Source: JBAJNL01 sp036881885
GTDB lineage: Bacteria; Pseudomonadota; Alphaproteobacteria; Holosporales; Hepatobacteraceae
Direction of reading: 5' to 3'
Assembly (NCBI GenBank): GCA_036881885.1
Contig: JBAJNL010000025.1
Coordinates: forward strand, 1 to 20,361
DNA length: 20,361 nucleotides
Under the pieces are notes generated by a model. That model saw only the letters and a program-made list of their open reading frames with translations. It made no database searches and was not told the origin of the DNA. Positions within the stretch are counted from its first letter, which is position 1; every line of letters starts with the position of its first letter. This document shows, piece after piece, positions 7,572-14,060 of this stretch. Made by a program: the position numbers and the translations under genes.

Positions 7572-8402
7572 TTATTCAGTGATTGCAAAAGCGGCGTCCT
7601 CTAAAATCATATCGGTCGAGCGCTTTAACGTGTGGGTGACGCCATACCAGACGCCGTAAGCCAAGAGGAAATAAGTGCCCAATATGCCAAGAAACACCAA
7701 GAGCCACCGTTTGGCCTCGCGCAGGTGTGTGCTTAAAAGCGGTTGAGTGATGGTGGCGCGCACCGTTTCAGGGAATAAAAGGGCCTCAGGATCTTTGCCC
7801 AACGTGGGTTTTTCTTGATACAGGTAAAAGAAAAGTTTTTCCTTATAGTCTGCCAGTTTGCCCTTGTCATTCTCGCCGCGAAATTGGCCTCTAAAACCAA
7901 GGCCCAGGGCTGTTAAATACAAAAAACCAAGATCTTTGCGCAAAGGCTCGTTAAGCGTTAAAAAGCTATCAAGGGTTTTAAAAAATTTTTCACCCGCAAC
8001 GTGTGTGCCAAAAAGGCGCTGCTCTAAAAGGTTCATCTCCCAATAATGCCGGCCGTCCCACATTGAAAGGCCCAGAAAAATCTCGTCAGCCAAAGCCGCC
8101 ATAATATACTGCGCTTCTTTATAGATCGACTCGCCCAAAACGCCCCCAAAGCGCTTGGCGTCAAGTGCTTGCTCTTCAAGCTTATAGGCCAGCGTGTCCA
8201 GCACATCGGCAGCATCCTTGTGCTCGGCCGTTTTTAAAAGCGTATCGCTTCTTTTGTTCACAACTTTTTTGACAGTCCGCGTTGATTTCAGCAACACAGA
8301 GGCCTTCAAGTTTAAAAGGTCCTTATAAAAGTCTTGAAAAAACCTCAGCAGAAAAGGAATTTTTGTTTGGGTTAACTGCTGACTCATGGCGCCTGTTTTC
8401 AA
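7572..8402 (-). CDS. tssL: TssL (DotU/IcmH) T6SS inner-membrane protein
   Basis: TssL is a tail-anchored inner-membrane protein. Its cytoplasmic hook-shaped helical domain binds TssM and links the membrane complex to the baseplate. The 276-residue product shows the family marks in order: ALADEIFL (103-110), WDGRHYWE (115-122), LLEQRLFGTHVAGEKFF (125-141), LGLGFRGQFR (166-175) and a single C-terminal membrane helix (232-255). There is no peptidoglycan-binding extension. The start is TTG at 8402, preferred because GAGGG lies 6 bases upstream; the internal ATG at 8387 has no well-placed site. It is the first gene of the tssL-tssM-tssA operon. The genes usually seen beside it (tssJ, tssK, tssB, tssC, hcp) are absent from the window. 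Confidence 0.92.
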   Translation of the reverse strand: MKTGAMSQQLTQTKIPFLLRFFQDFYKDLLNLKASVLLKSTRTVKKVVNKRSDTLLKTAEHKDAADVLDTLAYKLEEQALDAKRFGGVLGESIYKEAQYIMAALADEIFLGLSMWDGRHYWEMNLLEQRLFGTHVAGEKFFKTLDSFLTLNEPLRKDLGFLYLTALGLGFRGQFRGENDKGKLADYKEKLFFYLYQEKPTLGKDPEALLFPETVRATITQPLLSTHLREAKRWLLVFLGILGTYFLLAYGVWYGVTHTLKRSTDMILEDAAFAITE

Positions 8403-8475
8403 ACGAATCCCTCGTATCTCTTCTCATTGGCATAGACTAAAGATGTAAAGTTTTAGATAACTATTAAAGAATGTT

Positions 8476-8488
8476 AAGGTTTAACCTT
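8476..8488. promoter_or_regulatory. Palindrome upstream of the tssL operon
   Basis: AAGGTT-T-AACCTT is a perfect 13-base palindrome in the 207-base gap between xerD and tssL, 74 bases upstream of the tssL start. The gap is AT-rich and must contain the operon's promoter, but I found no convincing -35/-10 pair. The only clear element is a lone TTGACA on the minus strand at 8579-8584. A possible weak xerD terminator (5-bp stem 8591-8595/8608-8612 followed by a T-run on the minus strand) overlaps the xerD stop. Confidence 0.3.
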
Positions 8489-8609
8489 GTTTCATTTGCA
8501 TAAAAAATAATGAATGCTAAAAACCATCTCTTTTATGACTAGATGGGGCGCCTATCCTTGCTCTGATACGTCTTTATGTGTCAAAAAAAGGATGTAACGC
8601 CTTCTAACA

Positions 8610-9638
8610 TCAAGCAAGTGGGTGGTTTGCCAAAAGGGCTTCAACCAGGTGGTCCTTTAAAAGGTTGGTGTAAATTTGTGTGGTTTGCAGGTCACTGTGC
8701 CCTAAAAGGCGTTGCAGGGTCACCAAATCGGCGCCGCCTTGCAGCAGGTGGGTTGCAAAGGCATGGCGTAAAACGTGTGGTGAAACGCTTTCCAGGGGCA
8801 AGTGACAGCGCTCTGCCAATTTTTTGAGCAGGCCAAAAAGGTGCTGGCGTGTGAGGGCGCCTTTTGTGGATGGAAAAAGAAACCGCTGGGCGTCTTCTGG
8901 GGCGCTTTGCGCAAAGGTGTGGCGGTGTGCTAAGTAACGCTGCAGGCTTTCAAAGCAGGCTTCGTTCAGTAACACAAGGCGCTCTTTCTGGCCCTTGCCT
9001 TTAATCAAAAGACTAAAAACTGAAGGTGTATTTTCTTGTTTGCTGTCACTCTCGCGCGTTGAGGTGTTTAAAGAGTGTGGCAGTGACAGGGCGTCTTTCA
9101 GCGTTAGATTCAGCAGCTCTGAAACGCGCATGCCCGTTGCATACAAAAGACTTAGGCAAGTATGAAGACGGTATCCATGCGGTGTTTTGTCTTTTTCGGC
9201 CTCTGTTAGCAAGAGCGTGACGTTCTCAAAGGTCAGACTTTTTGGCAGGCGTTTGGGGCGCTTGGGCGAAGACAGGTTCAGCGTGGGGTTCTCTTGCAGC
9301 AAGCCATCCTTGACCCAAAAGGCATAGGCGCTTTTAAGGCATGACAAGTGGCGCGCAAGCGAGACGGCCTTTAAGCCCCTTTGGTTCAGCGAAAAAAGAT
9401 AGTCCTTTAAGTGTGCTTGTGTTGTGTGCAAAAGGTGATCATCGGCGCTGGTTTGTGTGTTGTTAACTGTGTGGTTTAAAAAATGAAAAAAAGACAGTAA
9501 GTCGTCTTGGTAGGCCTGCAGTGTTAACGTGGCCAGGCCTTTTTCACTGGCCAGTGCTTCTAAAAACAATGCTATCATGCGCTGTTGCGATGGCCTTAAA
9601 GGCATTTTAGCGGGCGTTTTAAAAGCGTGTGTGTTCAT
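8610..9638 (-). CDS. xerD: XerD-type tyrosine recombinase
   Basis: XerD acts with XerC at dif to resolve chromosome dimers. The 342-residue product has the SAM-like N-terminal core-binding domain (about 15-115) and the catalytic domain. The active-site set is complete: Arg171 (YATGMRVSE), Lys213 or Lys215 (IKGKGQKER), His288 and Arg291 (HVLRH), His314 (LLGHS) and Tyr323 (TQIYT). The C-terminal tail after the tyrosine fits XerD better than XerC. Compared with the usual length of about 300 residues, there is an N-terminal extension and a polar Ser/Thr-rich insertion of about 18 residues between the first Arg and the Lys (about 185-206). The ATG is preceded by GAGGT. A XerC-like gene lies in the same window at 14880-15965. 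A phage- or island-type integrase is possible, but the sequence looks like the housekeeping enzyme. Confidence 0.85.
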   Translation of the reverse strand: MNTHAFKTPAKMPLRPSQQRMIALFLEALASEKGLATLTLQAYQDDLLSFFHFLNHTVNNTQTSADDHLLHTTQAHLKDYLFSLNQRGLKAVSLARHLSCLKSAYAFWVKDGLLQENPTLNLSSPKRPKRLPKSLTFENVTLLLTEAEKDKTPHGYRLHTCLSLLYATGMRVSELLNLTLKDALSLPHSLNTSTRESDSKQENTPSVFSLLIKGKGQKERLVLLNEACFESLQRYLAHRHTFAQSAPEDAQRFLFPSTKGALTRQHLFGLLKKLAERCHLPLESVSPHVLRHAFATHLLQGGADLVTLQRLLGHSDLQTTQIYTNLLKDHLVEALLANHPLA

Positions 9639-9765
9639 AGCACCTCAGTTTAGAAAAAAAACCACTTTTGACAAACCGTTTTGAGTATGAAGACGGCTCT
9701 TTTTTGAAGGCTCGGCCAAAACAGCCAAAGGCATCCTCGTCATCAAGAAGGCGTCATACCCCTTT

Positions 9766-9878
9766 CGTCATCGCGAACGGCCGCGGGCCGTGTGGCGATC
9801 CACATGCCACGAATGAAAGCGGCCAAAGCACACGATGGATTGCCGCGTCGAAACAAAAGTTTCTCCTCGCAATGACAG
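9766..9878 (-). repeat. MITE-like palindromic repeat, copy 2 (inverted)
   Basis: The unit is the reverse complement of the 25-136 element and has nearly the same length (113 against 112). Its ends are CGTCATCGCGA (9766-9776) and TCGCAATGACAG (9867-9878). The hairpin GAAAC-AAAA-GTTTC (9850-9863) corresponds to the GAAAC hairpin of copy 1. At the position of copy 1's AGGTAC hairpin, this copy has ACGGCC-GCG-GGCCGT (9777-9791), an unrelated 6-bp stem with a 3-base loop. The flanking G-run and GCATTGCCGCGTC after 9881 match, inverted, the flank that precedes copy 1. Confidence 0.8.
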
Positions 9879-9880
9879 TT

Positions 9881-9950
9881 GGGGGGGGCATTGCCGCGTC
9901 TTACCGGTCGTCATCGCGAACGACCGGGTTCCCATGCGTCATCGCGAACG
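9881..9950. repeat. Remnant half-copies of the palindromic repeat
   Basis: Two further CGTCATCGCGAAC boxes lie at 9909-9921 and 9937-9949. The first sits in a strong hairpin, CCGGTCGT (9904-9911) and ACGACCGG (9920-9927), with an 8-base loop. Together with 9766-9878, these occupy most of the 383-base gap between xerD and the flavoenzyme gene. I could not pick a promoter for either divergent gene in the remaining sequence. Confidence 0.6.
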
Positions 9951-10021
9951 GATTACATGAAGGGGTTTTCAAACAAAAGGTTTCTGTGTTAGGGTGTGCG
10001 GCAATTAGGAAGATTTTTTGT

Positions 10022-11110
10022 GTGTCAATGCCGCTTGATCTAAAGGCGCTTTATCCTTTTTTAAACGACCACCCGCAGGCTTTTGAAAAGCTGTCTCACA
10101 TGTGGAAGCAGGGCACATCCTTTTTGGGCGTGCCGCTTGGTCTTTTAGGTGGGGCCATGACGTGGGTGTCAACGCCCGAGCTTGTGGCAGCCATGGCCGA
10201 GGCTGGTAGTTTTGGCGTTTTGGCGTCAGGGGCCATGACGCCCGAGATGCTGTCTGAAAAAATCGCCGAAACCAAGCTAAAGACAAAGCAGCCTTTTGGG
10301 GTCAACGTCATTGTGATGCACCCGCAGCTGCAAGAGCTGCTTCAAGTTTGCCAGCAGCATTGCGTCAGCCACGTTGTTTTTGCCGGTGGCATGCCCACGG
10401 CTGCGCATTTGGCATTTGTTAAAGACTATGGTGGCAAAACTTTGGTGTTTACGCCATCGGCGATTGTACTCAAGCGCCTTAAACGGCAGGGGGCTGATGC
10501 TTTTATTATTGAAGGTGCTGAGGCGGGTGGCCACATTGGCCCTGTCTCAACCAGTGTGTTGGCGCAAGAGATTTTGCCTCTGCGTCCTTTGAATCAAGAA
10601 ACGCAAAAGGGGGGCGATGAACCTTCTGAGGCACCAATTTTTATTGCAGGCGGCATTGGTCACGGTGCCATGGTGGTCAATTATTTGCGCTTGGGTGCGG
10701 CGGGCTGTCAAATGGGAACACGGTTTGTTTGCGCTAAAGAGTCGCCCGCACACCCTGATTTTAAAAAGGCATTCATCAGGGCATCGGCCCGTGATGCAAC
10801 GGTTTCGGTGCAACTGGATGCGCGTTTGCCTGTGATTCCTGTGCGTGCTTTAAAAAACAAAGGCATGAGCCAATTTATCGACAAGCAAAAAGAGGTCATC
10901 GCGCGCGTTGCGCAAAATCAGGTCTCGTTGGCCGAAGGGCAGCTTGAGATCGAGCATTTTTGGGCCGGCGCCCTAAGACGCGCTGTGTGTGACGGCGATA
11001 TCGAGCACGGCTCGCTGATGGCAGGTCAAAGCGTGGGGCTGGTTAAAGCCGAAGAGCCCGTTCAAGACATCATCGCACACCTTTTAAAAGACATGTTGGC
11101 TGTTGTCTAG
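10022..11110 (+). CDS. FMN-dependent nitronate monooxygenase / FabK-like enoyl-ACP reductase family protein
   Basis: The family uses a TIM-barrel FMN enzyme; members either oxidise nitronates or, as FabK, reduce enoyl-ACP in fatty-acid synthesis. The 362-residue product has the N-terminal LGVPLGLLGGAMTWVSTPEL segment and PFGVNVIV. It also has AEAGGHIGPV with the His that is catalytic in FabK-type enzymes, the FMN-phosphate segments IFIAGGIGHG and LGAAGCQMGTRFVCA, and a C-terminal FWAGALRRAVxDGDxEHGSLMAGQSVG signature typical of bacterial members. I cannot decide between the two activities from sequence alone. The start is placed at GTG 10022 because AGGAAG (10007-10012) lies 9 bases upstream; ATG 10028 is the alternative. 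The frame stays open upstream to 9668, but that stretch is translated repeat DNA. A decayed copy of the 3' end follows the gene. Confidence 0.85.
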   Translation: MSMPLDLKALYPFLNDHPQAFEKLSHMWKQGTSFLGVPLGLLGGAMTWVSTPELVAAMAEAGSFGVLASGAMTPEMLSEKIAETKLKTKQPFGVNVIVMHPQLQELLQVCQQHCVSHVVFAGGMPTAAHLAFVKDYGGKTLVFTPSAIVLKRLKRQGADAFIIEGAEAGGHIGPVSTSVLAQEILPLRPLNQETQKGGDEPSEAPIFIAGGIGHGAMVVNYLRLGAAGCQMGTRFVCAKESPAHPDFKKAFIRASARDATVSVQLDARLPVIPVRALKNKGMSQFIDKQKEVIARVAQNQVSLAEGQLEIEHFWAGALRRAVCDGDIEHGSLMAGQSVGLVKAEEPVQDIIAHLLKDMLAVV

Positions 11111-11169
11111 CTGCTGGCTGTGGCTTATGGCACACTTGGCTGCTTGCTGATGGCCGGCAGATTGTGACT

Positions 11170-11242
11170 GCACAAGTGTTAAAAGAGATGTTGATTATTG
11201 TCTAACAGCGGGCTGTGATTTTTGTGACGCTTGGCTGTTTGC
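11170..11242 (+). pseudogene. Decayed duplicate of the 3' end of the preceding flavoenzyme gene
   Basis: The segment matches 11075-11147 without gaps at a constant 95-base offset, with 56 of 73 bases identical. The match covers the last 11 codons and stop of the flavoenzyme gene plus 37 bases beyond. Translated, the original ends AHLLKDMLAVV and the duplicate reads AQVLKEMLIIV, each followed by a stop in the same place. The substitutions keep amino-acid character, as expected of a relic of a once-coding paralogue. Upstream residues (GRQIV against VQDII) are also similar. The rest of 11243-11580 shows no gene. A short stretch near 11309-11326 resembles the GCACACGATGGATTGCC part of the dispersed repeat. 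Confidence 0.6.
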
Positions 11243-11600
11243 AATGCTTGGAAGGCTGTTGTCGTGCAGGTGTTGCATGGCTGCGTGAGGCGGTGTGTTT
11301 TGTTATGGTCAGCACGCATGGATTGCCAAAGTTTTAGCGTTTTGTGAGCAATCCTTGTTTTCTTGCTTTGACTGTGGTTGTTTTTTTTTGCTCGGCCGCA
11401 GGGTATTCTCCACCATTCGCAAGTTTAGCAAATTTTTAAGCAAAAGCAATCAAATGCTGGCTCTTGTTATGATGAAAGTTGAACCGTTCTTTGGTCGTTA
11501 AAGCACGATTTTTTGTGTAAAGTGCATTGATTTAACGCTTTTTTGTTTTTTTTTTTCAAAATAAAGACATTTGTAAGAGTTGTTTTGTAAAGGTGATGTC

Positions 11601-11888
11601 ATGAAAAAAACGATGTTAGCGCTTGTGGTTTTGTTGCAAGGTGTCAGCACACTTAGTGCTGTTCCGCCAAGTGCCGAGATCACACAGAAAAATACAGAAA
11701 TCTTTTTGTTGAAAAAACATGTCGCGCAACTGAAAGATGACCTTAAGTGGTCTTCTAAGCAGATTGTGAACCTCGCAAAGATTCATGAGGATTGCCAGCG
11801 TTCGGTGCAGCGTTTAAAAGCGCAGTGCCGTGCCGAAATAAACCGTCTGCGTGCACAGCTGGCAGGTGGTGAAGGGGGGAATCATTAA
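11601..11888 (+). CDS. Small exported coiled-coil protein, unknown function
   Basis: The 95-residue product begins MKKTMLALVVLLQGVSTLSA, a typical signal peptide with cleavage after residue 20. The mature part (about 26-88) is one charged amphipathic helix with heptad-like Leu/Ile/Val spacing (EIFLLKKHVAQLKDDLKW and RLKAQCRAEINRLRAQL), so a coiled coil is likely. It has two cysteines, in HEDCQRS and KAQCRAE, eleven residues apart. The tail is Gly-rich and ends GGEGGNH. The start is ATG 11601, preceded by AAAGGTGAT. An 11-base T tract (11546-11556) lies about 45 bases upstream. I recognise no family; a periplasmic scaffold or a lysis/spanin-like role are guesses only. Confidence 0.6.
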   Translation: MKKTMLALVVLLQGVSTLSAVPPSAEITQKNTEIFLLKKHVAQLKDDLKWSSKQIVNLAKIHEDCQRSVQRLKAQCRAEINRLRAQLAGGEGGNH

Positions 11889-11925
11889 AGTCATTGCTTG
11901 TTTGTGTCGGGAGAATGGCTTGAAA

Positions 11926-12030
11926 CCGTCATTGCGAGAAGCCTTTTAGGGCGACGTCTGTCCAAAACCGTCATTGCGAGGAGAAACTTTGTTTCGACGC
12001 GGCAATCCACGTGTGCTTTGGCCGCCGCAG
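11926..12030 (+). repeat. Half-copies of the palindromic repeat beside the der stop
   Basis: A first degenerate arm starts at CGTCATTGCGAG (11927) and contains AAGCCTTTTAGGGC. A second, well-conserved arm (11969-12030) has CGTCATTGCGAG, the hairpin GAAAC-TTT-GTTTC (11983-11995), GGCAATCCA and GTGTGCTTTGGCC, then breaks off at GCCGCCGCAG. This is exactly the left half of the 25-136 element. It ends 4 bases before the stop codon of der (minus strand, 12035). Confidence 0.75.
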
Positions 12031-12034
12031 GCTG

Positions 12035-13510
12035 CTAGGATGTCGACTGATAGGGGTTTTTGGTAGTTTTCAGTTGAAGGCGCAAGGGGATGCCTTTTAA
12101 GTTAAACTGCTGGCGAATGGCGTTTAAAAGATAGGCCTCATAACTTTGTGGCAGGCGTTTCAGCGAGGTGCCAAAAACGCAAAAGGTGGGCGGCCGCGTT
12201 TTGATTTGGGTGATGTATTTAAGGCGTGGACGAAAACCTCCCTCAAGAGGTGGTGCCTTGCGCTGTTGCAGTTGTTGCAGCAGCGTGTTCAGCGGCGCCG
12301 TGGGCACTTTTGTGTTCCACAAAGCAAACGCCTGCAAAATCGTTTTTTTAAGGCGGGCAAGCCCTTTGGATTCTTTGGCCGACAGTGCCACCCATATCAC
12401 GCCTTTGGCTTTAAAGAAGGCCTTGTCGATGTCATAACGCAGATTGCGTTCAAACGCCGCAGGGTCTTTTACCTGATCCCACTTGTTAACGGCCACCACC
12501 ACGGCGCGTCCCTCGCGCAAGATATGCTCGGCGATCATCAAATCGGGGCGCTCAAGCAAAGTGTCGGCCGACACCACCAGCACCACAACATGGGCAAATT
12601 GAATGGCGCGGCGCGTTTCGTCTTGCGCTGCCTGATCAACGGCAAAGGTGGTCTTTTTGTCATCTTTCAAGGCGCCTTTGCCTTTGTGGCGCCTTGACGC
12701 TTGCTTGGGCGCAAGGCCTGCGGTGTCCCACAACAAACAATCGTGTGTGCCGATTTGAAACGGCTCTTTAATCGCATCGCGCGTTAAGTGCGCTTTGGAT
12801 CCCGTCTGCATGCGCTCATAGCCTAAAAGGCTGTTCATCAGTGTGGATTTGCCCACATTCACACGTCCCACCAACGCAATGCGTAAGGGGCCTTGTGTTT
12901 CTTCTGTGGGCTCGTCTGCTTCAGGGCTTGTCGATTGGCTGGGTGCTGGCTCAGGGTTTTTGCGTTTGGTAGCAAAGTCTTGAAGGGCGCCCACAATGTC
13001 ATGCATGCCGTCGCCATGCAGGGCCGAGATGTGAAAAAAGGTTTGAAAGCCCAGGCGATAAGGGGCATCAAAACCCTCTTTAAGGGCGCCGCCGTCGCAT
13101 TTGTTAATCACAAGCCAAACGGGCGTTTTGCTTTGGCGTAAAAAGGGCACCAAATCAAGCTCGGCGCCGGTAAGCTCGCGCGCGCCATCCACAAGCCAGA
13201 TTAAAAGATCGGCTTTTTTGATCAGCCTTGAAACGTAAAGAGGGGCCTTTTGGTCACCCTTTGTAAACAAAACGTTGTCGGCGTCAACGCCGGGCGTGTC
13301 ATACACATGAATGGGGGCCTCTTGGGCGTCTGCTTTTTTGCGTGACAGGCCATGGGGCTGAAACAAACCTTCTTTGGCATCGCGCGTTGTACCGCTTAGC
13401 GAGGCCACCAAGGCTTTGTCTTTTAACGTCAGGCGATTGAAAAAGGTTGATTTGCCCACATTGGGCGCGCCCACAAGCAAAACAGTTAATGGCTTTGTCA
13501 TAAACAACAT
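12035..13510 (-). CDS. der: Der (EngA), double GTPase for 50S ribosome assembly
   Basis: Der is an essential GTPase with two tandem G domains and a C-terminal KH-like domain that acts in late 50S subunit maturation. The 491-residue product has the full set. G domain 1 carries GAPNVGKST (14-22), DTPG (71-74) and NKCD (136-139). G domain 2 carries GRVNVGKST (215-223), DTAG (262-265) and NKWD (342-345). The KH-like domain (about 380-488) ends in the family's NPY-plus-tail form. Two oddities are a Pro/Ser/Glu-rich linker (about 184-206) and a basic insertion after DTAG (about 268-290, with RRHKGKGALKDDKK). ATG 13510 is used; an in-frame ATG at 13501 is equally possible because neither has a strong ribosome-binding site. 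Repeat DNA abuts the stop. Confidence 0.95.
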   Translation of the reverse strand: MLFMTKPLTVLLVGAPNVGKSTFFNRLTLKDKALVASLSGTTRDAKEGLFQPHGLSRKKADAQEAPIHVYDTPGVDADNVLFTKGDQKAPLYVSRLIKKADLLIWLVDGARELTGAELDLVPFLRQSKTPVWLVINKCDGGALKEGFDAPYRLGFQTFFHISALHGDGMHDIVGALQDFATKRKNPEPAPSQSTSPEADEPTEETQGPLRIALVGRVNVGKSTLMNSLLGYERMQTGSKAHLTRDAIKEPFQIGTHDCLLWDTAGLAPKQASRRHKGKGALKDDKKTTFAVDQAAQDETRRAIQFAHVVVLVVSADTLLERPDLMIAEHILREGRAVVVAVNKWDQVKDPAAFERNLRYDIDKAFFKAKGVIWVALSAKESKGLARLKKTILQAFALWNTKVPTAPLNTLLQQLQQRKAPPLEGGFRPRLKYITQIKTRPPTFCVFGTSLKRLPQSYEAYLLNAIRQQFNLKGIPLRLQLKTTKNPYQSTS

Positions 13511-13583
13511 GCTTTCACGGGGACGTCTTTGTTACAGCCTTCTTTGATGTGTCAACGCACAGAGGTCAAGCTTACTTTGCTGT

Positions 13584-13613
13584 GCCCCAAAACCGTTTGG
13601 CCAAACAAAGCCT
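13584..13613 (+). repeat. Short repeat module abutting the rplS stop
   Basis: These 30 bases match 155-184 at 25 positions, sharing GCCCCAAAACCGT and CAAAGCCT exactly. Both copies end right at the stop codon of a minus-strand gene. The copy contains the perfect palindrome GTTTGGCCAAAC (13595-13606). It occupies part of the 103-base gap between der and rplS. Confidence 0.6.
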
Positions 13614-14060
13614 TTACGACTTGGGCGCGTCCTTGGGTGCAGGGGCTTCGGCCGGGGCAGCTGGCTTGGGCGCGACAGGTTGCTTTTTAACGTGCACATA
13701 CTTTTCTTTAATGCGCGCGCGTTTGCCTTGGCGATCACGCAGATAATAAAGCTTGGCGCGTCTGACCACACCTTGGCGCACACGTTCAATCTTAATCAGC
13801 GGAGAATACAGCGGAAACTGGCGCTCAACGCCTTCGCCGGCCAAAATTTTGCGCACGCGAAAAGACGAGTGAAGACCACGATTCTTGCGCGCAATGCACA
13901 CGCCTTCAAAATCTTGATAGCGCTCTTTGTTGCCCTCGGTAATTTTAATGCTGACCTTTACCGTGTCACCTGCTCTAAAGGGTGGAACCTTGTCAGTTGT
14001 GGGCAAGTTTTTTAAAACATCTTGCTCAAATTCTTGCAACACACTCATAGAGCGGCTCAT
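13614..14060 (-). CDS. rplS: Ribosomal protein L19
   Basis: L19 lies at the 30S-50S interface. The 148-residue product has the canonical N-terminal helix (SVLQEFEQDVLK), FRAGDTVKVSIKITEGNKERYQDFEGVCIARKN, the SSFRVRKI and GVERQFPLYSPLI strands and RRAKLYYLRDRQGKRARIKEK. The core of about 117 residues is followed by an Ala/Pro/Lys-rich tail of about 30 residues absent from the E. coli protein; such tails occur in alphaproteobacterial L19 proteins. The ATG overlaps the trmD stop as ATGA, so the two genes are translationally coupled. A second in-frame ATG four codons in is an alternative start. Confidence 0.97.
   Translation of the reverse strand: MSRSMSVLQEFEQDVLKNLPTTDKVPPFRAGDTVKVSIKITEGNKERYQDFEGVCIARKNRGLHSSFRVRKILAGEGVERQFPLYSPLIKIERVRQGVVRRAKLYYLRDRQGKRARIKEKYVHVKKQPVAPKPAAPAEAPAPKDAPKS

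Noticed and set aside
8495..8525. Possible dif site between xerD and tssL
   Set aside because: GCATAA resembles the XerC arm end, but the opposite arm after a 6-base spacer matches the E. coli dif core at only about 3 of 11 positions.
9668..10021. N-terminal 118 residues of a 480-residue reading frame ahead of the flavoenzyme
   Set aside because: It is translated palindromic repeat with no family similarity; a ribosome-binding site precedes GTG 10022.
11295..11501. 68-residue plus-strand frame in the gap after the flavoenzyme
   Set aside because: No ribosome-binding site, no recognisable composition or domain; it lies in decayed sequence.
1..12040. CRISPR array suggested by recurring CGTCATTGCGAG boxes
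   Set aside because: The copies are few, irregularly spaced, in both orientations and internally palindromic; no regular repeat-spacer pattern or cas gene is present.
13595..13606. Perfect palindrome GTTTGGCCAAAC as an rplS terminator
   Set aside because: It has no loop and no following T-run on the minus strand; it is part of the repeat module.
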